From a bacterium (GTDB lineage: Bacteria > CSSED10-310 > JAJRTK01): DNA of 6,454 nt. The DNA is taken from contig JAJRTK010000197.1 in assembly GCA_024278345.1 (NCBI GenBank), positions 1-6,454 of the forward strand, written 5' to 3'. The translations under genes were made by a program, and so were the position numbers. Position 1 is the stretch's first letter, and each line of letters opens with the position of its first letter. Positions 1 to 5,506 of this stretch are shown one piece after another. The notes under the pieces were generated by a model. That model searched no databases. It saw only the letters and a program-made list of their open reading frames with translations, and was not told the DNA's origin.

Positions 1-1
1 G

Positions 2-37
2 CTCGATCATGGGCTTTGGCGACTCCCGATCATCGAG
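2..37. other. Imperfect hairpin just beyond the stop of the ComEC-like gene
   Basis: CTCGAT (2-7) pairs with ATCGAG (32-37), and GGG (11-13) with CCC (25-27). There is one bulge, one mismatch and an 11-nt loop. It lies 3 nt past the stop codon of the minus-strand hydrolase gene, so it could end that transcript. No T-tract is visible, and the window edge hides what lies further left. It may be only a chance stem. Confidence 0.3.
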
Positions 38-39
38 GC

Positions 40-1068
40 CTAGATTGCCTTCGGCTTGCTGGAGACGATTTTGTAGCGTTTGCCGTCGGTGAAGAGGAGG
101 ATGTGTCCGCTTCTGTCGGTTCTGTGGACCTTTGCGCCGATGGCAGCGTAGCGCTTGAGGGTTTCCTCGTGGGGGTGGCCGAAGAGATTGTTCCGGCCGC
201 AGGAGACGAAGACGTGAAGGGGTCTTGTGAGGTCGAGGAAAAGTTTCGAGCTGGCATAGCGGGAGCCGTGGTGGGCGGCCTTTAGGAAGGTAGACCGGAG
301 GCCGTCGCCATATTCGGCAAGGTCGTGTTCGGTTTCTTCTTCGGCATCGCCGGGGAGCAGAATGCTGACGCGGCCATAGGCCAGGCGGAGAACCAGGCTG
401 TTGGCGTTGGCGTCGGACCGAGAGCCGGAAATGTAGGGCCGTGGCGGGGCCAGGATCTGAGCGGCCACTTCGTTGCCAAAATCGAGGCGGTCTCCGGGCT
501 TTACGATTTGGTAGTCGATGGCGCCCGCCGATTTTTCGATGGTTTCCAGAACATCCAGGTAGAGCGGTGAAGTGAAGGCGAAGCCGGGATCGTAGAATCT
601 CTGGACGGGGATGGATTCCAGGATGTAGGGGAGTCCTCCGATGTGATCGGCATGAGCGTGAGACATGACGAAGGCGTCGAGCTGGTGGATGCCGTGTTCT
701 TGGAAGAATGGCAAGATCCGGTCCCGGCCGGCGGAGAATCCTTTCTGGAGGTCTGGTCCCGGTCCGGCATCGATAAGGATGTTCCGCTTGTCGGGGGTTT
801 GGATGAAGATGGAGTCTCCCTGGCCGATGTCCAAGAAGGCGACGATCAATTGGCCGTCCGGGAATGGAAGGATGGTCCTTGCCTGAGGATCGGCGGCAAA
901 GAGAAGATTGGAGAGCCAGAGGCTGGCACAAACCAGGGCGAAAGCCAGCAGGAAGAGGTTTTCCTTGCAGAGCAGCCGTCCTCTTGCCGCGAAGAAGCTT
1001 GCCTGGATCGCCCGTCGCTGAGCGATGTGGCGGTCAAGTCTTTTCCGGATTGGCGAAGAGGAGGGCAT
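40..1068 (-). CDS. Membrane-anchored metallo-beta-lactamase-fold hydrolase, ComEC C-terminal-domain type
   Basis: Predicted metal-dependent hydrolase of the ComEC/Rec2-related metallo-beta-lactamase superfamily, probably acting outside the cytoplasmic membrane. From the ATG at 1068 it is 342 aa. A basic N-terminus is followed by one hydrophobic segment (about 38-58). The fold then shows FLDIGQGDS (78-86), LIDAGPG (98-104), the metal-binding SHAHADHIGG (136-145), PGDAEEE (239-245), AAHHGS (264-269) and FGHPH (296-300). All motifs expected of the family are present, so it looks active. Full ComEC DNA-uptake channels carry many membrane helices and a competence domain; these are absent, so this is a stand-alone hydrolase domain and a role in DNA uptake cannot be assumed. 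Nuclease or phosphodiesterase activity is inference. An in-frame ATG at 1161 would add 31 residues but has no Shine-Dalgarno; the ATG at 1068 has AAGGA 5 nt upstream, hence this start. A fragment of a second copy lies at 4587-4640. Confidence 0.88.
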   Translation of the reverse strand: MPSSSPIRKRLDRHIAQRRAIQASFFAARGRLLCKENLFLLAFALVCASLWLSNLLFAADPQARTILPFPDGQLIVAFLDIGQGDSIFIQTPDKRNILIDAGPGPDLQKGFSAGRDRILPFFQEHGIHQLDAFVMSHAHADHIGGLPYILESIPVQRFYDPGFAFTSPLYLDVLETIEKSAGAIDYQIVKPGDRLDFGNEVAAQILAPPRPYISGSRSDANANSLVLRLAYGRVSILLPGDAEEETEHDLAEYGDGLRSTFLKAAHHGSRYASSKLFLDLTRPLHVFVSCGRNNLFGHPHEETLKRYAAIGAKVHRTDRSGHILLFTDGKRYKIVSSKPKAI

Positions 1069-1073
1069 GGCAT

Positions 1074-1078
1074 TCCTT
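1074..1078 (-). promoter_or_regulatory. Ribosome binding site deciding the start of the ComEC-like gene
   Basis: Read on the minus strand, AAGGA is followed by a 5-nt spacer and the ATG at 1068-1066. The upstream in-frame ATG at 1161-1159 has no comparable motif before it. This supports the shorter 342-aa protein. Confidence 0.55.
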
Positions 1079-1157
1079 AGATGGCAGGTTCTGATCGGTG
1101 GTTTCGGGCCTTGTGAGCTGTTGCCGGGGAGTGGCTCATCGCGCCGGTTTTTCTCCT

Positions 1158-1245
1158 TCATAAGACCGTACTAAGACTGTCTTTCGAAAGGCTACACGAA
1201 GCGGGAGCTGGAAGTCTAGTTTGCTCCCATGGGGCTGCGTAGGGT
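1158..1245. repeat. Spacer repeat, left copy (direct repeat of 4638-4725)
   Basis: This non-coding spacer between the ComEC-like gene and the regulator fragment is repeated at an offset of exactly 3480 bp. Counting by eye, 81 of 88 positions agree; 1171-1227 is identical over 57 bp, and the last 18 bp differ at three sites (1228, 1231, 1235). It contains the perfect 10-bp palindrome CTTTCGAAAG at 1181-1190. Its position between divergent genes suggests promoter or operator content, but I see no convincing -35/-10 pair in this copy. Homology to the right copy stops at 1245, just before the place where the right copy has a possible -10 element. Confidence 0.92.
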
Positions 1246-1256
1246 CATCGGCGCCG

Positions 1257-1382
1257 GTTGATCGCGATGATGGCCTTGCCCACGGTGCTGGCGATTGTGT
1301 TGAGAAGCCCTTCAACGATGAGGATCTGTTGGCGAAAACCGGTTGCGCTACTCAAGCTCCGGGAACTGAGTGAGTCGCTCCG
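1257..1382 (+). pseudogene. Fragment of a response regulator receiver domain, frameshifted, paralogous to 5059-5183
   Basis: This stretch aligns with the end of the receiver domain and the linker of the intact regulator gene (5059-5183) at roughly 75-80% nucleotide identity. The frame starting at 1257 reads VDRDDGLAHGAGDCVEKPFN and continues DEDLLAK, matching the intact protein's ADRIDGLTHGADDYIGKPFN and NEELLAK; the conserved Lys-Pro of the receiver is kept. About one extra base near 1341-1345 then shifts the frame, and homology continues in the next frame as ALLKLRELSESLR. The receiver N-terminus with the acidic pair and phosphoacceptor Asp is missing: compared with the right copy, 322 bp are lost between the spacer repeat and this fragment. 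No histidine box follows. An open frame runs on to a TAA at 1471-1473 but mixes the two frames and is not a credible gene. Confidence 0.85.
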
Positions 1383-1438
1383 TATGGAGCATCAATGCAG
1401 TCCTTGGCTTACGGAAGACTTGGCAATTGAGTCGAAGC

Positions 1439-1469
1439 CTGAGGGAAACGCAACCTGCGTTCTGAGGGA
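1439..1469 (+). other. Small hairpin flanked by an 8-bp direct repeat, just before the next gene's ribosome binding site
   Basis: AACGCA (1447-1452) and TGCGTT (1456-1461) form a 6-bp stem with a 3-nt loop, flanked by CTGAGGGA at 1439-1446 and 1462-1469. The right-hand repeat contains the GAGGG (1464-1468) that could serve as Shine-Dalgarno for the ATG at 1476, so the stem could affect access to it. This could also be chance. Confidence 0.3.
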
Positions 1470-1475
1470 TTAAGA

Positions 1476-2738
1476 ATGAGATGCAACCTCGGAGTTCTCC
1501 CGAGTCTTTCACGATGGAGGGTTGCGAAGCAGTGCCAGACGGGCCTTCACGAAGTGCTAGGATCGAATGGTGTCAGCGGCGTAGGCGCCACTGGGTGGAG
1601 GAGTCGCCACTTGCGAAGGGGCTGGTGGGGGAGGTGGCTTGGATGCTGGAGCTCCGTGGTGAGATGTTCGGGACTCATCTTCTTTTTGGTCGAATCCCTT
1701 TCCGGTTTTGCCTCGCAGTCCCTTGGAACTCCTCTTGCCAGGGATCTGGCGACTCTTGTGGTCTATTCCAACGCAGACCGTGATCGGCTGGTTGTTGACG
1801 GGAGAGATTACGGTTCGACTCGAAGTGGTGGCAGGTCCATCGAAGTGTCTCTGGGGCGACACGAGGTTCGAGTGGAAAAAGGGCTCATCGGTTGTGAGAT
1901 TCGGGTCTGGTTGCGAAAAGGGGAAGAGCTTACCCTGTATGCAGATCCTTGGAAGAACAGCTTCGGGCTGGTTTCCTCACTTGGCCAACCCGTTACGTCG
2001 AAGGTCGAGAGGAATGGCGATTTTTGTTTTGACTGCGCCACAGTTCGAGTGGCCAATCAGTGCAATCGAGCACTTTGGATCGCCATGTACCTCAAGGGCT
2101 ACCGAGCCGATGTTTGGGAAATGCACAAGTGGTACAGGTTGAATCCTGGTGAGCAAACCGAAATTCTCAGCACGAGAAATCGGTATTTTGGAGTCTACGC
2201 CCAGAGTGCGGATTGGCAATCCTATTGGGCGGGAAATGCGAGGGAGGTCATCGATGGCGCGGAATATTGGTTCACGGAAGTCGATATCGGAACCCGGGTG
2301 ACCACCTACACTTATCGATTTGGTTGTGGCTCGGCTCCGACCGTAGATACTTTCTCTCAAAGCAGCAGAGGCAAGAAACCCGAAAGAGACGGGACACCAT
2401 TGCTTGCCTTGATGGCGCAAGTGCGGGGAAGTTGGATCGTCGAAAACTCAAAAGAGAGCTCAGTTATGCAAATGTGGATTCGAGCTGATGGGCAGGTAGA
2501 TCAGCTTCGCACTACCACGATGGGGATGCAATTCAATGGCGGAAAGCCTATTGTCGTTGATCGCAACGTTGGCACGATAAGGGTTGTCGCCGCAACAAAG
2601 ATGAAAATACAATTCAAACATTCGACTTTGACCGCGACCTATTGGCCGGAGACAGATCAGCTAGAGACTGTTTGCAGAGAGCCATATTATAGTCAGTATA
2701 TTTACGACCGACGGACGGGGACGAACCGTGGACGTTGA
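1476..2738 (+). CDS. Exported or membrane-anchored protein with PEGA-like and DUF1036-like regions, function unknown
   Basis: 420 aa; I do not recognise a named family over the whole length. Residues 1-60 are rich in Trp, Arg and Gly and look unlike a conserved domain. A hydrophobic stretch at about 61-80 (VVRCSGLIFFLVESLSGFAS) could be a signal peptide or anchor. Residues 92-157 (VVYSNADRDRLVVDG, then LGRHEVRVEKG) resemble a PEGA-type beta domain. Residues 188-270 (VRVANQCNRALWIAMYLKG, then KWYRLNPGEQTEI and RYFGVYAQ) resemble DUF1036-type domains. Residues 315-410 form a beta-rich C-terminal region starting GSWIVENSKESSVMQMW. These matches are from memory and approximate. The ATG at 1476 has GAGGG 7 nt upstream. 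In-frame GTGs at 1656 and 1659, with GGAG just before them, would give about 360 aa and place the hydrophobic stretch at the N-terminus, so the start is open. Base composition looks AT-richer than flanking genes (one 60-base stretch near 2600 is 45% GC). Confidence 0.7.
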   Translation: MRCNLGVLPSLSRWRVAKQCQTGLHEVLGSNGVSGVGATGWRSRHLRRGWWGRWLGCWSSVVRCSGLIFFLVESLSGFASQSLGTPLARDLATLVVYSNADRDRLVVDGRDYGSTRSGGRSIEVSLGRHEVRVEKGLIGCEIRVWLRKGEELTLYADPWKNSFGLVSSLGQPVTSKVERNGDFCFDCATVRVANQCNRALWIAMYLKGYRADVWEMHKWYRLNPGEQTEILSTRNRYFGVYAQSADWQSYWAGNAREVIDGAEYWFTEVDIGTRVTTYTYRFGCGSAPTVDTFSQSSRGKKPERDGTPLLALMAQVRGSWIVENSKESSVMQMWIRADGQVDQLRTTTMGMQFNGGKPIVVDRNVGTIRVVAATKMKIQFKHSTLTATYWPETDQLETVCREPYYSQYIYDRRTGTNRGR

Positions 2739-2757
2739 GCCGAGTGGGAGTTGCCGA

Positions 2758-2775
2758 ATTGGCTTTGCAGCCAAT
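2758..2775 (+). other. Hairpin in the spacer after the PEGA/DUF1036-like gene
   Basis: ATTGGCT (2758-2764) pairs perfectly with AGCCAAT (2769-2775) around a 4-nt loop. It starts 20 nt past the stop codon, 4 nt before a second and stronger hairpin. There is no U-tract, so factor-independent termination is not evident. Confidence 0.5.
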
Positions 2776-2779
2776 GATA

Positions 2780-2800
2780 GGGCAGGCGTCCCGCCTGCCC
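2780..2800. repeat. GC-rich palindromic element (9-bp stem, 3-nt loop)
   Basis: GGGCAGGCG (2780-2788), TCC loop, CGCCTGCCC (2792-2800): a perfect 9-bp inverted repeat. Weaker pairing of the flanking GATAG and CTATTATC may extend it. It resembles, from memory, a short palindromic sequence scattered between genes in several bacterial lineages, so it may be one member of a genome-wide interspersed family. It could also act as a transcript end or mRNA-stabilising stem between the genes ending at 2738 and starting at 2858. Only one copy is in this window. Confidence 0.6.
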
Positions 2801-2857
2801 TCGGGCTATTATCTGGGCCGTGAGAAGACTTCCGGTGGCTCCAGGTGAGGAGAAAAA

Positions 2858-4504
2858 ATGATGCGTTTCGCGGGTTTGCCTGTGCTGGTTTTGCTGACCT
2901 TCCTTGTTTTTGGGGGCCAGTTTCCAAGCCGCGCTCGGGCGGAGACCAACGGCTCGGAGAGCAAGCTTCAAGGCCTGGTGCCTTCCGATGCCACGATGGT
3001 GATGGTTCTCGATTCCAGAGCGATGGTTGGGTCGGAGTCTCTCCGTGATATCTGGGAGGTGTTCAAGTGGTTCCTTCCGGAGGTTTCAAGGTCTGTTCCG
3101 GCCTTTCTGGCCCAATGCCACCTCGATTTTTCTCGCGACCCTTTCTCATTCATCGTTTCCATTGATCCCAGGGGGTTCGTGTTGGCCGTCGTGGGCGACC
3201 TGGACAAAGAAGCGGTTCTGCGGGCGTTCGATTCTCAGGGGCTGGCTGTTTCAAAGCAATCTTACAAGGGGCATGTTCTCTATTCTCTTTCCGCAGGCGA
3301 CGAACAAGGGGAACAAGGGGGCGCTTCCTCTTCCATGGCCTTTTTGCCCCATGGGCTGCTCCTAGGCCCGACGGAATCCGTGCAAGTGAGTATGGGAAGC
3401 ACGGAGATCCCGAGGCAGGCGATGCTCGTTCCGCCCTCCTCGGGAAGCCTTCTGACCTTGGCTTGGGGAAAACCGGAATTGGAGCTTGCCGGAGAGCACG
3501 TTCCGTCCAAGGTGCCACCGACTTTTCCCAGTGTTTTGCGCAATCTAAAAAGTCTGCGCCTACGATTTGGCTTGCGGGAGGAGATGGCGTTGGAGTTTGC
3601 GGCAACGTTTGAGAGCAGTGCTGACGCTCGCGCTTTTCAGGCTCTCCTTGAAGAGATGAGGCGAACGGTGGTTTCGGGCCAATGGATTCATACCGAGAGC
3701 GGTGCAATCATACCGGAGCTCTATCTGTCCAGCCCACTGTCACCCGTCAACCCTGATGTGCAAGAAATGGCTCGGAATGCGGCGGTGGCTTCTTACGATG
3801 CGAGGGTTGCGGCGCGGATCGTGGTGCCTGGTGACTTGACGCGGGCAATGGTACGTCAGATTCAGCGTGAAATGACTGCCCAAAATGTAAGGGAGACCAA
3901 TACGGGTACGGAGATCCGGCTTCCTTCAGCGCCGTTATCCTGGACATTGCACCAATCCCAGGGATCTCTGAGTTATTATGCCACCGAGTTTGCCAGCGGC
4001 GGGGGCTCCCTTCAGGTTTCAAAAAAACTGATGAGCGCGGAGCTCAAGCGGAGATCCACCAGCGAGCTAGTCCAGGGAATCAGAGCCTCTTTACTGCAGG
4101 CCGGGTTTTCTGTGGTTTCCCTGAGAATCGCGGCAACCAGCAAAGCCAGAGAAGCCATCGCAATCGAGTACCGGGAAGGAGGGATCTCCCACTACTTGAT
4201 CGCGTTTTCCAAGGATGAGATGGAGAAGACCGGATTGGTGGAATACCTCTATTATGTGGACGGTTGGTCAGGCTCGCCGGAAAACTTTTCCGTGATCAAG
4301 GAGACAGTGGAATTCGTTGCCATGGGAATTATTGGGAATGTTTCCTCCGAGGTTGCCGCCATCCATGTCCGCCAACAGATGCGGGACTATGTCAACGATT
4401 ACCGCCTGATGTCCAACACTTTGACCATGATGCACAATTCAAGCATGGCAATCATAGCCAATATGCCGGGGGCCGAGGGTTGGGTCGTGGTGGATCCGAA
4501 CTGA
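2858..4504 (+). CDS. Secreted protein of unknown function (548 aa)
   Basis: I cannot assign this to a family with confidence. The N-terminus is a textbook signal peptide: MMR, a hydrophobic core (about 7-20), then FPSRARA with probable cleavage after Ala28. The mature protein opens with a segment (about 37-55, LVPSDATMVMVLDSRAMVGS) of the kind seen in periplasmic proteins of the DUF3352 sort; this is only a resemblance. The rest alternates beta-like and helical segments with no visible catalytic motif and no second membrane segment. Cysteine is almost absent (one at about residue 87), and there is no lipobox. The start is clear: GAGGAG (2846-2851) lies 6 nt before the ATG. The gene is 119 bp from the upstream orphan gene and separated from it by two hairpins, so co-transcription is uncertain. 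It ends 82 bp before the fragment of the ComEC-like gene, so the two orphan genes sit between the two copies of the duplicated unit. Confidence 0.8.
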   Translation: MMRFAGLPVLVLLTFLVFGGQFPSRARAETNGSESKLQGLVPSDATMVMVLDSRAMVGSESLRDIWEVFKWFLPEVSRSVPAFLAQCHLDFSRDPFSFIVSIDPRGFVLAVVGDLDKEAVLRAFDSQGLAVSKQSYKGHVLYSLSAGDEQGEQGGASSSMAFLPHGLLLGPTESVQVSMGSTEIPRQAMLVPPSSGSLLTLAWGKPELELAGEHVPSKVPPTFPSVLRNLKSLRLRFGLREEMALEFAATFESSADARAFQALLEEMRRTVVSGQWIHTESGAIIPELYLSSPLSPVNPDVQEMARNAAVASYDARVAARIVVPGDLTRAMVRQIQREMTAQNVRETNTGTEIRLPSAPLSWTLHQSQGSLSYYATEFASGGGSLQVSKKLMSAELKRRSTSELVQGIRASLLQAGFSVVSLRIAATSKAREAIAIEYREGGISHYLIAFSKDEMEKTGLVEYLYYVDGWSGSPENFSVIKETVEFVAMGIIGNVSSEVAAIHVRQQMRDYVNDYRLMSNTLTMMHNSSMAIIANMPGAEGWVVVDPN

Positions 4505-4586
4505 CCTTTCCTTCTGGTGCTAGAGGACCGAAACCACGGGAATTGCCAGGATTGGCCCCATGGAAGTGCCATCAGATTCCCAGCGG

Positions 4587-4640
4587 GTGAAGGCGAAGCC
4601 GGGATCGTAGAATGTCTGGATGGGGATGATGTGGCGGTCA
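4587..4640 (-). pseudogene. Internally deleted fragment of a second ComEC-like hydrolase gene
   Basis: Positions 4587-4628 match 572-613 inside the intact hydrolase gene at 40 of 42 positions; on the minus strand they read IPIQTFYDPGFAFT against IPVQRFYDPGFAFT. The sequence then jumps: 4628-4640 is identical over 13 bp to 1024-1036, near the 5' end of the gene (coding LDRHI). It jumps again at 4638-4640 into the spacer repeat. Offsets of 4015, 3604 and 3480 bp mean deletions of 411 and 124 bp relative to the intact copy. Metal-site motifs and the start codon region are gone, so this cannot encode a working enzyme. Everything left of 4587 (4505-4586) shows no clear similarity to the hydrolase gene. 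Confidence 0.87.
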
Positions 4641-4725
4641 GGAGGCCGTGCTAAGACTGTCTTTCGAAAGGCTACACGAAGCGGGAGCTGGAAGTCTAGT
4701 TTGCTCCTATTGGGTTGCGTAGGGT
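4638..4725. repeat. Spacer repeat, right copy (direct repeat of 1158-1245)
   Basis: Second copy of the 88-bp spacer, including the 57-bp identical core (4651-4707) and the palindrome CTTTCGAAAG at 4661-4670. Here it lies directly upstream of the intact regulator gene, 42 bp from its start, so it probably forms part of that gene's promoter region. Divergence between copies is confined to the two ends. Confidence 0.92.
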
Positions 4726-4730
4726 AGAAT
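4701..4730 (+). promoter_or_regulatory. Possible promoter of the regulator gene
   Basis: TTGCTC (4701-4706) and TAGAAT (4725-4730) are separated by 18 nt. The -10 matches the sigma-70 consensus at five of six positions, the -35 only at three. It would give a leader of about 30 nt. In the left repeat copy TTGCTC is kept but TAGAAT is not, consistent with that copy no longer driving a regulator gene. This rests on consensus matching by eye. Confidence 0.3.
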
Positions 4731-4756
4731 CTTTCCTAGGCAACAACCTGCAGCTT

Positions 4757-4761
4757 GGAGG
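4757..4761 (+). promoter_or_regulatory. Ribosome binding site deciding the regulator start
   Basis: GGAGG directly abuts an ATG at 4762, leaving no spacer, but lies 6 nt before the in-frame ATG at 4768. The second ATG is therefore the likely start. Confidence 0.65.
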
Positions 4762-4767
4762 ATGCCG

Positions 4768-5442
4768 ATGGTTTCCCACGCTGACGATGGAGCGGGGCGA
4801 CAGACAATCCTTGTGGTCGATGACCTGTTCGCGAACCGTCTTTCGCTGGAGGCATTGCTCACCAAGGCCAATTATCGGGTTGTCACCGCGGCGGACGGGA
4901 AGGAGGCGCTGGCACTGGTGGAGAGGGAAAAGCCAGCTCTGGTGCTGCTGGATGTCTTGATGCCAGTGATGTCTGGAACGGAAGTCCTCCAGGAGCTCAA
5001 GCGCCGGGATGAGACTCGCTTGATCCCGGTGGTCATGCTTTCTATCCAGTCGGCCATCGCTGATCGCATCGACGGCTTGACCCACGGTGCCGACGATTAT
5101 ATTGGAAAGCCCTTCAACAACGAGGAGCTGCTAGCCAAAATCCGGGCGCTCCTCAAGATCCGCGATCTGAGTGAGCAGCTCCGCAACGCGGAAAAGCTGG
5201 CGGTTTTGGCTCAGGTGGCCGTCAGCGTCAATCACCAGATCAACAATCCCCTTTCGGCGATCCTCTATTCCGTGGAACTGCTGGAGCATGATTTGGGTGG
5301 GGATGAGCAAGGAGCGCGGGAGCAATTGCAGACCATTCGGGATGCGCTGGAGCGGATCAAGTCGGTGATGTTTCGCCTTCGGGGCGCCACTGAAGTGGTT
5401 CCAATTTGCTATTTGGGCGACATTGAGATGTTGGATTTCTGA
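4768..5442 (+). CDS. Response regulator receiver fused to a histidine phosphotransfer (HisKA-like) domain, no ATPase domain
   Basis: 224-aa cytoplasmic two-component protein. Residues about 13-130 form a CheY-like receiver with all key residues: acidic pair Asp18-Asp19, phosphoacceptor Asp62 (VLLDVLMP), Ser92, and Lys114-Pro115 (GKPF). A helical linker (LLKIRDLSEQLRNAEKL) leads to a HisKA-type dimerisation helix with the H-box VSVNHQINNPLSAIL, phosphorylatable His156, and a second helix (about 182-205). The protein ends about 20 residues later without the N, G1 and G2 boxes of a kinase ATPase domain, so it cannot autophosphorylate. It could relay phosphate between its receiver and histidine or pass it to a partner, as stand-alone phosphotransferases do; this is inference. 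The usual Glu/Asp after the H-box His is Gln here. There is no DNA-binding domain. The gene lies downstream of the right spacer repeat, and a decayed paralog lies at 1257-1382. tpiA starts 64 bp downstream. Confidence 0.88.
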   Translation: MVSHADDGAGRQTILVVDDLFANRLSLEALLTKANYRVVTAADGKEALALVEREKPALVLLDVLMPVMSGTEVLQELKRRDETRLIPVVMLSIQSAIADRIDGLTHGADDYIGKPFNNEELLAKIRALLKIRDLSEQLRNAEKLAVLAQVAVSVNHQINNPLSAILYSVELLEHDLGGDEQGAREQLQTIRDALERIKSVMFRLRGATEVVPICYLGDIEMLDF

Positions 5443-5454
5443 AGTTCGAACCGT

Positions 5455-5474
5455 CGCCACGGGAAGAGGTGGCG
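5455..5474 (+). other. Hairpin between the regulator gene and tpiA
   Basis: CGCCAC (5455-5460) pairs with GTGGCG (5469-5474) around an 8-nt loop, with possible outer pairing of GTTC and GAAC. It starts 12 nt after the regulator stop codon. No T-run follows, so it is at best a weak terminator or attenuating stem. Confidence 0.3.
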
Positions 5475-5506
5475 GGAACCTCATGGCGGGATCAGGGGTG
5501 GCATAA

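Noticed and set aside
643-1080. Plus-strand open frame opposite the ComEC-like gene (145 codons)
   Set aside because: It lies antisense to a gene with clear family motifs and shows no recognisable domain.
1258-1473. Plus-strand open frame of 71 codons starting with TTG
   Set aside because: Its first part is the wrong frame of a receiver-domain fragment and only the middle (ALLKLRELSESLR) is in the homologous frame. It is a remnant, not a gene.
3150-3707. Long minus-strand open frame within the secreted-protein gene
   Set aside because: It is Pro/Arg/Ser-rich with no domain, opposite a gene with a strong ribosome binding site and signal peptide.
4505-4586. Possible further hydrolase-gene debris left of the remnant
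   Set aside because: I found only a roughly 10-bp match in the inverted orientation (near 1095-1105), which is not distinguishable from chance.
1158-4725. Spacer repeats as ends of a mobile element carrying the two orphan genes
   Set aside because: They are in direct orientation with no terminal inverted repeats, no transposase or integrase lies between them, and flanking hydrolase and regulator homology shows they belong to a duplicated gene unit.
5483-5506. Seven-codon frame (ATG to TAA) ending right at the tpiA GTG
   Set aside because: A leader peptide is conceivable, but its codons show no attenuator-like pattern and so short a frame is expected by chance.
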